From assembly GCA_038148755.1 (NCBI GenBank), contig JAYQWA010000021.1, forward strand, positions 1 to 32,574: DNA of 32,574 nucleotides, given 5' to 3'. A program made the translations under genes and the position numbers. This document shows, piece after piece, positions 8,202 through 14,289 of the stretch; the first letter of the stretch is position 1; each line of letters begins with the position of its first letter. The notes below the pieces were generated by a model. The model ran no database searches and was not told the DNA's origin. It worked only from the letters and a program-made list of their open reading frames with translations. Source of the stretch: UBA5109 sp038148755. GTDB taxonomy: Bacteria; Pseudomonadota; Gammaproteobacteria; Pseudomonadales; Pseudohongiellaceae.

Positions 8202-8453
8202 TGCACATGGGTTCCAATCAGCCATTCCACTTCAAGCTTATGTTCCCGGACATAAGCAATAATTTCATCAGCACCATCGAAGGTAATTGTTCCTGACGGA
8301 TAATCCAGATTCATCACGGGATCCACTATCGCGCAGGCCTCTGGAATCAGGGTCCTTCACAACATAGGAAAAAGTATTGGTATCTTTATCAAAAAAAGCC
8401 GCGACTTCCGGTTTTACTGAAATGTTAGGTGTAAACGGTAATGTTGTCGTCAT
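8183..8453 (-). pseudogene. frameshifted, truncated MBL persulfide dioxygenase-like gene
   Basis: From ATG 8453 the product reads as the N-terminus of an ETHE1/Blh-type persulfide dioxygenase: K-P-E-V-A-A-F-F-D, then T-N-T-F-S-Y-V-V-K-D-P. Around 8337-8338 an extra base shifts the frame. The other frame then continues the protein exactly as expected (A-C-A-I-V-D-P-V-M-N-L-D-Y, I-I-A-Y-V-R-E-H, V-E-W-L-I-G-T-H-V-H-A-D). Coding similarity ends at the T-H-V-H-A-D metal motif, followed by I-Y-P-stop at 8183-8185, so about two thirds of a normal protein is gone. The enzyme would have oxidised glutathione persulfide. The neighbouring YeeE/YedE genes are its usual partners in sulfide-detoxification operons. 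Confidence 0.85.
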
Positions 8454-8501
8454 TCTTAACTCCTTCCTCTTAGCTTCTAAGCTTAACTTGCACTTTCAAA
8501 T

Positions 8502-8518
8502 TTATAACACTGTTATAA
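8502..8518. promoter_or_regulatory. 17-bp palindrome, possible operator
   Basis: TTATAACA-C-TGTTATAA is a perfect eight-base inverted repeat with one central base, about 50 bases before the start of the persulfide-dioxygenase-like gene. AT-rich palindromes in this position are typical operators of ArsR/BigR-type sulfide sensors. No such regulator is in the window, so the assignment is inferred from position and symmetry. Confidence 0.45.
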
Positions 8519-8560
8519 AAAAGTGAGAGTCAGAACCTTAACTTTAGCCCCGACTCTCAC
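8517..8560 (-). terminator. Rho-independent terminator of the YeeE/YedE transcript
   Basis: On the minus strand, GTGAGAGTC (8560-8552) pairs with GACTCTCAC (8531-8523) around a 20-base loop and is followed immediately by six T. It lies downstream of the two sulfur-transport genes in their direction of transcription. Confidence 0.7.
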
Positions 8561-8837
8561 AGCTCCTTCCAACACAACAGCAGGGGAAACAAATATCTCA
8601 GACTGCCTGTCCTTTAATAATTAACACTATTACTAATACTGTTGCATAGGTCATGCCAGTTTTTTACTTAGGTATCGAAACAAAGCTATCTTATTGATAT
8701 AAATTGATTTAATTTATTTTGAGAACAATTTTTCAGGGGCTTGAGCTATCTGACAAACACTGGTTTTTGTCATTTCTGACAATGCAGTTTCACAAACGGC
8801 AAGCCAACAAACAGGCCCAGGAATGTCCAGAAAGGAG

Positions 8838-9278
8838 TTAATGAGTAACAAGCAGTTTATGACAAAACATACCGATGATCACAGCCGCAACGAACAGAAA
8901 TACCTCAGGACGTAAAGTCACTAAAGCCGTTACGGCAGGGCCCGGACAAAGCCCTACCATACCCCAACCAATACCAAACAGCATTGCGCCACCCAGTAAC
9001 TTTTTATCTATTAGTGTTTTATCCGGCAACAGAAACTTTAACGCAAAAAATGGCTGTTCTTTACCTTTCACAAGTTGAAAGCCAGGAATTGTAATCAGCA
9101 AAGCACCAATCATGACGAAAACCAATGCCGGGTTCCACTCACCAAAGATATCCAGAAATGAAAGAATTTTTTCCGGATTTACCATTTCTGAAATAGTCAG
9201 TCCTACCCCAAAGAGCAAACCTGTTCCAAAAGCCACTAAGGTATAAGCGAATGCTTTTCCCTGTTTTATATTAGGCAT
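8838..9278 (-). CDS. YeeE/YedE-family sulfur transport protein, DUF6691 type (second half of pair)
   Basis: A 146-residue membrane protein with about four hydrophobic helices, the motif G-L-T-I-S-E-M-V-N-P-E-K near residue 30 and the hallmark G-M-V-G-L-C-P-G-P-A-V-T-A-L with its conserved Cys. It forms a half-size partner with the next gene and is expected to import thiosulfate or another sulfane-sulfur compound across the inner membrane. The start at 9276-9278 has AGGTGG five bases before it; the open frame further upstream overlaps the neighbour and has no membrane character. Eight bases separate the two genes, so they are co-transcribed. The product is full length. Confidence 0.88.
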   Translation of the reverse strand: MPNIKQGKAFAYTLVAFGTGLLFGVGLTISEMVNPEKILSFLDIFGEWNPALVFVMIGALLITIPGFQLVKGKEQPFFALKFLLPDKTLIDKKLLGGAMLFGIGWGMVGLCPGPAVTALVTLRPEVFLFVAAVIIGMFCHKLLVTH

Positions 9279-9286
9279 AAGGCCAC

Positions 9287-9703
9287 CTATAACACATAAC
9301 GGATCAAAGCCACGGTCAACATGGCACTGAGTATGAAAGTGATCGTGGCGCTTATTGAACGCCAAGAAAACCGGGCTATGCCGCAAACCGAGTGACCACT
9401 GGTACACCCACTTCCCATGCGTGTACCAAAACCTACCAGAAAGCCCCCGACTAAAAGCATCGGCAAAGAAGCATTTAACTCAAACACAAAGGGTCTCTGA
9501 AAAATGAAAGGCGCAACAAGCCCACCTGCGAGCAGTCCCACAATAAAGGCAATACGCCAAAACATATCTCCTTTGGTCTGAAAAAAAACACCGGAAAGAA
9601 TACCGCTGATACCGGCTATCCTACCATTCAGCAACATCAGAAAGGTAGCTGCAAGACCAATCAGGATGCCGCCCAGTAAAGCCCACATAATACTCTCAAG
9701 CAT
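9287..9703 (-). CDS. YeeE/YedE-family sulfur transport protein (first half of pair)
   Basis: A 138-residue polytopic membrane protein containing the diagnostic motif G-S-G-C-T-S-G-H-S-V-C-G-I-A-R with the two Cys of YeeE-type channels, plus the N-terminal N-G-R-I-A-G-I-S-G-I motif. With the downstream partner it makes the two-subunit version of YeeE (PmpA/PmpB-like). ATG 9701-9703 is chosen; GTG 9710-9712 would add three residues. The genomic setting (persulfide dioxygenase relic downstream, LysR gene upstream) fits sulfide or thiosulfate handling. Intact. Confidence 0.9.
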   Translation of the reverse strand: MLESIMWALLGGILIGLAATFLMLLNGRIAGISGILSGVFFQTKGDMFWRIAFIVGLLAGGLVAPFIFQRPFVFELNASLPMLLVGGFLVGFGTRMGSGCTSGHSVCGIARFSWRSISATITFILSAMLTVALIRYVL

Positions 9704-9736
9704 GTTTACCACTGCCTGTTCACAGTTGTATCTGAC

Positions 9737-9922
9737 TCAGAATCCGGCCACCAAAAAGCAAAGCGTAAAACCAATCGCCACAACAATAAACTTTTTAATT
9801 TCACCCTACGTAAAATCTCTTTTGCGGTTTTTACTGTTTTATACACCAATGACCGCGGCCAATGTGCTGACAATCATCTCTAGCCAGCTCAGTTCTGCTT
9901 GGTTTTCATTTGTATTAGACAT
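9737..9922 (-). pseudogene. DUF2970 small membrane protein with two in-frame stops
   Basis: From ATG 9920-9922, preceded by AAAGAGAAT, one frame encodes a recognisable DUF2970 protein of normal length. The N-terminal part is L-E-M-I-V-S-T-L-A-A-V-I-G-V, then a stop, N-S-K-N-R-K-R-D-F-T, a stop, and G-E-I-K-K-F-I-V-V-A-I-G-F ending at TGA 9737-9739. Family members read G-V-Q-S-S-K-N-R-E-R-D-F, so codon 28 (TAA, 9839-9841) replaces Gln and codon 39 (TAG, 9806-9808) probably does too. There are no indels. Each stop is one C-to-T change from CAA or CAG. DUF2970 proteins are small inner-membrane proteins of unknown function. Confidence 0.8.
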
Positions 9923-10032
9923 AATCATTCTCTTTACTCGTTTTATTATGACTAGAGCAAAGACCGTACCAGCTAATTACGTTCACTATACCGCAAACTT
10001 GCCTGAGCAGCAGCCTGAGCTGAACAGCCTGT

Positions 10033-10992
10033 TTACACATCGTCGGTATTCACTTCTTCCAGAATATCTTCAAAAATATCCATAGCGATGGATTTAATAT
10101 CGTAAGAAATTTTCTGAAATAAGTGGCGCGATGGTGTATTTTTACGCCAGGAAGCAACATGCGTACGGTTAATCTTTTCATCCTTTAATTCAAGCACTTT
10201 GAGCTTGTCGTCTTCCGTAATTCTGGCATTAATATATAAACCCGGCATGAAAGCAATTCCCATGTTCATGATCACCATTTGCTTCAAGGTGTTCAGACTG
10301 TTGCTGACAAATTTACGCTGGGCATGTGCCGTATAACGCTCACATAGTGTAGCAATCTGTCTGTGCAGATGATGCCTTTCATCCATGGTCAGGACATCCT
10401 GGTTATATAAATCCTTGCCTTGAAGTATCTCTTTATTTGCCAGTGGATGATCCTGAGAAAGCACGATGGATATCGGCTCAATAAAAAGTGCCCTGACCCG
10501 GTTTTCACTTGAATGCATTGGCAGCATGGTGAGAATAAAATCATAGTCGCCATTATCAAGCCCCTGCTCCAGTTCCTGTGGAACTCCTTCACGCACATGC
10601 AATTTCAGACGCGGGTAACGTTTGTGCAATTCAATCAGTACTTTTGAAAACAGGTAAGGCCCGATCGTTGGAGATACCCCAATCTTGAAAGTACCACTAA
10701 GCTCCCTGTTGCTACTGTCCGCCTGATCCATCACTTGCTGAAACTGCTCAAGTAATTTTCTAACCAGTGGCAATAATTCCCGGCCTGCCGGTGAGAGCAA
10801 AGTGCCCGCTCTGGAACGCTCAAACAGTTTGACGCCTAAAGCTTCCTCCAGAGTGGCAATCTGACTGGTTAAGGTGGGTTGGCTGATGTTCAGTTTCTGT
10901 GCTGCCTTCCTGAAATTGGACGACATGGCGATATTGACGAAATATTCCAGTTGGCGGATTGAGGGCTGCTTGCTTTTATCTTTCAGATCCAT
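10033..10992 (-). CDS. LysR-type regulator, OxyR-like, lacking the peroxidatic Cys
   Basis: A 319-residue LTTR. The N-terminal winged helix-turn-helix covers about residues 11-70 (F-R-K-A-A-Q-K-L-N-I-S-Q-P-T-L-T-S-Q), followed by a linker helix and a substrate-binding domain starting near G-T-F-K-I-G-V. The closest pattern I recognise is OxyR: the redox loop G-H-C-L-R-D-Q...C aligns with R-H207-H208-L-H-R-Q...C217. The reactive Cys199 of E. coli OxyR is therefore His208, while the second Cys is kept. It should not sense peroxide through a disulfide and may bind a ligand. The start has AGGGA about six bases upstream. It lies upstream of the sulfur-transport genes on the same strand and may control them. 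Confidence 0.85.
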   Translation of the reverse strand: MDLKDKSKQPSIRQLEYFVNIAMSSNFRKAAQKLNISQPTLTSQIATLEEALGVKLFERSRAGTLLSPAGRELLPLVRKLLEQFQQVMDQADSSNRELSGTFKIGVSPTIGPYLFSKVLIELHKRYPRLKLHVREGVPQELEQGLDNGDYDFILTMLPMHSSENRVRALFIEPISIVLSQDHPLANKEILQGKDLYNQDVLTMDERHHLHRQIATLCERYTAHAQRKFVSNSLNTLKQMVIMNMGIAFMPGLYINARITEDDKLKVLELKDEKINRTHVASWRKNTPSRHLFQKISYDIKSIAMDIFEDILEEVNTDDV

Positions 10993-11129
10993 GATTTATC
11001 CCTGTTTCCTCTTTACATATAGTAAATAATGTACTGAAGAAGAGTTAGAGTTAAGTTATGATAGCTAAAGACTAATCTTTTTCAATTTATGTTAGTTTAA
11101 ATTTATTAGCAAGCTTTTTATTGTCTCTC

Positions 11130-11936
11130 TTATTGTTCCCCGCTGATAACCTGAAACACCCATGAATAATACGTGGAAACTCGTTCATAAAGGGAAATGG
11201 AGCCATATGCTCCCTGTTGCGCTGCAAGAGGATTATTGATTTCGCCGAGGGCAACGCCCATTAACAATAAACCATCTGGCGTTTCAACTAATGCCGGACC
11301 ACCTGAATCCCCAAGCCCTGGCACACCTTCCAGCAAGAGTGCAGTTGAATTGTTATCACGCGGATCATCGAATATAAATTCCAGCCATTTGCCAGCATTC
11401 ATAACTGTATTTTGTGCTCTGCGCATTTTGCCATCATTTCCAGTGCCGCCTTTCGTTCCTTCACCTGTAAAGCCCCAACCCAGAAAGGTAACAACTTTAT
11501 CCCTTTCATCCTTTTCCCGGTAAAGGCTGATCGGCGTGATTCCGCTTGGCCGGTCCAACTTGATCAATGCCAGATCGACAGCCTCTAACTGCCTTGGATG
11601 TTTATAAGCGGGATGTAATACAAGCTCAGTAACAGCAAACTCTGCACCATCAATCGTGACAGGATAAATACCCCCAGCCCGGATGACCTCACCCATTGGA
11701 GTCTGTTCCGTACAATGCCCTGCTGTGATCGCCCACTGTTCACTGATTAAAGTGGCTACACAGATTTTATTGTTAAAACGGGTATGTAAATAAAACAGCT
11801 GCGGATATTGCTGGGCATAGACCACATAGTTTGAATCCGGCTGATCATGACGAATGATAATGGCCTGGGCCTGTGACATACCCAGAAATGTGGCAAACAG
11901 CGCAAAGAGTAATTTAAAAGCTGAAACAGTTTTCAT
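11130..11936 (-). CDS. secreted trypsin-like serine protease
   Basis: A 268-residue S1-family protease with a signal peptide ending near A-Q-A. The catalytic triad is complete: His in T-A-G-H-C, Asp in V-D-L-A-L-I-K-L, Ser in G-L-G-D-S-G-G-P. The segment after the His has one Cys (T-A-G-H-C) paired with C-V-A-T upstream, giving one likely disulfide. ATG 11934-11936 is chosen because it starts the signal peptide; the frame is open to 12014 but overlaps the divergent small gene. There is no obvious propeptide cleavage motif, so activation is unclear. Likely periplasmic or secreted. Confidence 0.87.
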   Translation of the reverse strand: MKTVSAFKLLFALFATFLGMSQAQAIIIRHDQPDSNYVVYAQQYPQLFYLHTRFNNKICVATLISEQWAITAGHCTEQTPMGEVIRAGGIYPVTIDGAEFAVTELVLHPAYKHPRQLEAVDLALIKLDRPSGITPISLYREKDERDKVVTFLGWGFTGEGTKGGTGNDGKMRRAQNTVMNAGKWLEFIFDDPRDNNSTALLLEGVPGLGDSGGPALVETPDGLLLMGVALGEINNPLAAQQGAYGSISLYERVSTYYSWVFQVISGEQ

Positions 11937-11978
11937 GGAAAGATAGAATAAGCATGTCAGATTAAAACAGGCATTATT

Positions 11979-12140
11979 ATGAATGATTCGGAAAAAGCCC
12001 GTCCAGAACGTCAATACGATAAATCCGGTTTTTATACCGAAGGGAAGTCCTTTCGTATCTGGGCTTTACTGGCATGGTTAACTGGGGCCGTGGTTCTTCT
12101 CGCTGTGGCTTCAGCATTGCTTAACATTATTCTGCTCTAG
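11979..12140 (+). CDS. 53-residue single-helix membrane protein
   Basis: A short ORF, divergent from the protease gene. The product has a charged N-terminus (M-N-D-S-E-K-A-R-P-E-R-Q-Y-D-K), an aromatic linker, and one long hydrophobic helix at the C-terminus (W-A-L-L-A-W-L-T-G-A-V-V-L-L-A-V-A). A CAGG precedes the ATG. The helix has the length of one membrane span, and the order of charges predicts a cytoplasmic N-terminus. I do not recognise a family. Small proteins of this design often regulate a membrane partner; the divergent neighbours offer no firm clue. It ends 10 bases from the convergent gene below. Confidence 0.6.
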   Translation: MNDSEKARPERQYDKSGFYTEGKSFRIWALLAWLTGAVVLLAVASALLNIILL

Positions 12141-12150
12141 CAGAATTACT

Positions 12151-12423
12151 CTAAGCAGCATCATCAGCCTCGTTATTTTCAGCACTGTCAGTAGTTTCGT
12201 CACTTTCAACATTGCCTTTCGATACCGGCTGCCCCCTGTATGGATGTTTGGATAAACTTATATTGGGCGTATAGGTCGTTTTTCCTATGCCTTTGATTAT
12301 CTTGACTAATTTCAAGACAAAATAGAGCGAGCCTAGCACAATAAACAAGCCGATAGCCAAAACCAGCCATTGCGCACCACTCATGGCTCCAGGGTTACTC
12401 AGTGCATTGATCAGTTCCTGCAT
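12151..12423 (-). CDS. small membrane protein with acidic cytoplasmic tail
   Basis: A 90-residue protein with one strong membrane helix (Q-W-L-V-L-A-I-G-L-F-I-V-L-G-S-L-Y-F-V-L), followed by a basic stretch (K-L-V-K-I-I-K-G-I-G-K) and a very acidic C-terminus (E-S-D-E-T-T-D-S-A-E-N-N-E-A-D-D). The basic residues after the helix put the tail in the cytoplasm. A strong AGGAGGGGG precedes ATG 12423, so expression is likely good. Family not recognised. Confidence 0.65.
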   Translation of the reverse strand: MQELINALSNPGAMSGAQWLVLAIGLFIVLGSLYFVLKLVKIIKGIGKTTYTPNISLSKHPYRGQPVSKGNVESDETTDSAENNEADDAA

Positions 12424-12529
12424 TTCCCCCTCCTGAAGAATAAAAGCCCGAATTATGCAGTAATGCTTAAACTATTACCAATGAACAGCCCGACACATCT
12501 GGCTATACCCCCCTCGATAAGCCATAAGT

Positions 12530-13571
12530 TCATACCGCTAAGACATTAACCAGCCATGCCACCAATAATATTTGTGGCACGGTCAGCAAAGGCAGGTATA
12601 ACGAAATTTTCCAGCTCTTTGTGGTCTCTTTGATCACCATGATTTCAGTGTAGTCGGTCGAAACACCAGTCATCAAAAAAGCAAAACTATTACCCGGCGC
12701 ATTTGCCCGCGTCAACAAATCAGCCGCAATCGGTGTCGGACCTTCAGAGCAAACTTCGATAATTGTTGCTCCAATAATAGTCAGTCCAAGACCGGCAATC
12801 GTGGGTCCGAAAAAGGTACCAAAATTTTCAGTACTGACCAATGCTCTAACCAAACCTGCCAGCAAGACACCAAAAAATATCCAGCGTATTACCTGCGTGA
12901 TTCTTTTACGCCGTCCACCAGCATAGCTTTAAAAAAAGACCAGGAGTAGCTAGTGCTTGTTAAACCTGACTTTGCTTCTTTCCAGAATTGAAAACCTTCG
13001 GGCAAATCAACCTACTGAGGATTTGGCGATAAACGCCAATTACTCACCAAAGCATCAAATATCAAGCCGGTAATTATCGCTATCAATACTGAGCAGATAA
13101 TAAAACCAAGTGTCCACCAAAGGCCTATCAAGGCAATCAATATTAAAGTCAGTGAAAATGAATTCCACGGACTTGCTATTAAAAATGCCATTACCTGACC
13201 GATGCTGGCACCTCACTCATAAAGTTTAGAACCGACCATCAAAATTCCATGGTTACAGAGGTCCAGCAACACACCCGCTGCCGTTGCTCTTAAAATACCA
13301 TTAAGCCTGCCATGTTTGCCTAATATGGATATCACGAACTCACGAGGAATACGTGACAGGACTGAAACCATCAGAATACCGATGGCAATCCCCCACCATA
13401 TGGTATTAACCAACTCGAAGATTGAAAGCGCCAGCGTTGCGTACCATTGAGCAAATGTTGTGGAATCTGCCGCTAAAGCATAATGCCCTATAAAACTATA
13501 ATTAAAATTAAAGAACCCCAGAGCAAATAATCAGGTTTCTTTGATACTGGGTGACAACAATGTTTTTCCAT
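12530..13571 (-). pseudogene. YraQ/ArsP-type (DUF318) permease pseudogene
   Basis: The conceptual protein starts at ATG 13569-13571 and ends at 12530, about 347 residues, normal for the PF03773 permease family. Homology is continuous but needs four repairs: a missing base near 13489-13490 (before G-H-Y-A-L-A-A-D), a TGA at 13213-13215 in S-K-L-Y-E-stop-G-A-S (usually R), a TAG at 13012-13014 in N-P-Q-stop-V-D-L-P-E, and a missing base near 12893-12894 after V-K-E-S-R. Family hallmarks such as F-L-I-A-S-P-W-N-S-F-S-L-T, E-V-C-S-E-G-P-T-P-I-A-A-D-L-L and M-T-G-V-S-T-D-Y-T-E-I are kept. Family members export organoarsenicals or other metal(loid) compounds. With four lesions it cannot be functional. 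Confidence 0.88.
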
Positions 13572-13585
13572 CTTATTCTCTCAAT

Positions 13586-14281
13586 TTAAAACCAGAGCCT
13601 GATACCCATCACAAGGCTGGTATCTTTGCTTTCTGCCCCATTGGCATCCGCAAAGTCTGCAGTTTTGCCATATAATTGACTATGCCTGATGCCTATATAA
13701 GGCGCAAACTCACGTCTGATTTCATAACGCAAAACCAGCCTTAGTTCGGACTCTGCCAGACCGGAACCTTTATTGATTTCTCTTATGCTTTGTCCAAAAA
13801 AATCTATTTCTATTTCAGGCCGTAAAATTAATTTTTGCGTCAGCAAAATTTCGTATTCGGCATTGAAACGAAAAGCAGTATCTCCTGAGTCACCTACGAA
13901 CAAAGCCGCATCCATTTCAAAAAAATAGGGAACAAGGCCCTGCAAACCGATCACTGCCCAATCCTGAGTCGGCCCAGGCTCTGCATCGTGCCTCAAGCCA
14001 GCCTGTATATCCCAATAGGTTGAAATCGCTTTACTATATAAAGCCTGAATTTCAACTCTTTCAGTTTCTCCGTGACTTCGTTCACCTTCCGTTTTAAGCC
14101 AGAATTTTCTCAAGCCATCACCGACCCAGGCCTGAGCATTCCAGGATACAGCATTATTATTCGAATCATCAGTTTCCAGTTCATCAGCAATCGCATAAAT
14201 CAACAACGGATCATCCGCCATCGCCGCAAAAGTCATTTGAGGTAAAGCAAATACCACTAACAAAAAAATCAGTTCTTTCAT
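13586..14281 (-). CDS. copB: copper resistance protein B
   Basis: A 231-residue outer-membrane beta-barrel protein of the CopB/PcoB family. It has a signal peptide (cleavage at T-F-A-A) and the family patterns A-W-V-G-D-G-L-R-K-F-W-L-K-T-E-G-E, Y-S-K-A-I-S-T-Y-W-D-I-Q-A-G-L-R-H-D, E-L-R-L-V-L-R-Y-E-I-R-R-E-F-A-P-Y-I-G and a terminal aromatic W-F for barrel insertion. The Met/His-rich N-terminal extension found in many CopB proteins is absent here, so copper binding would rest mainly on CopA. The start at 14279-14281 follows a GAGG and lies eight bases after copA; they form one operon. Confidence 0.9.
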   Translation of the reverse strand: MKELIFLLVVFALPQMTFAAMADDPLLIYAIADELETDDSNNNAVSWNAQAWVGDGLRKFWLKTEGERSHGETERVEIQALYSKAISTYWDIQAGLRHDAEPGPTQDWAVIGLQGLVPYFFEMDAALFVGDSGDTAFRFNAEYEILLTQKLILRPEIEIDFFGQSIREINKGSGLAESELRLVLRYEIRREFAPYIGIRHSQLYGKTADFADANGAESKDTSLVMGIRLWF

Positions 14282-14289
14282 AGCTAACC

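Larger units (their letters stand above)
8454..8837. other. gap between persulfide dioxygenase relic and YedE gene
   Basis: No intact gene. It holds a palindrome (8502-8518) and a minus-strand terminator (8517-8560). At about 8770-8836 on the minus strand there is a short open stretch containing F-W-T-F-L-G-L-F-V-G-L-P-F, which looks like a membrane-protein tail and is out of frame with the YedE stop. The remainder is AT-rich with no recognisable feature. Confidence 0.45.

Noticed and set aside
9666..10085. A 139-codon plus-strand frame
   Set aside because: It overlaps the DUF2970 relic and both neighbouring genes on the other strand and has no recognisable sequence.
12129..12146. Palindrome ATTCTGCT-CT-AGCAGAAT as a bidirectional terminator
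   Set aside because: The loop is too tight at full pairing and there is no T-run on either side.
9737..13571. Stop-codon reassignment to Gln or Arg as a global explanation for the nonsense codons
   Set aside because: TAA, TAG and TGA are all used as normal terminators by intact genes in the same window, and frameshifts occur in the same broken genes.
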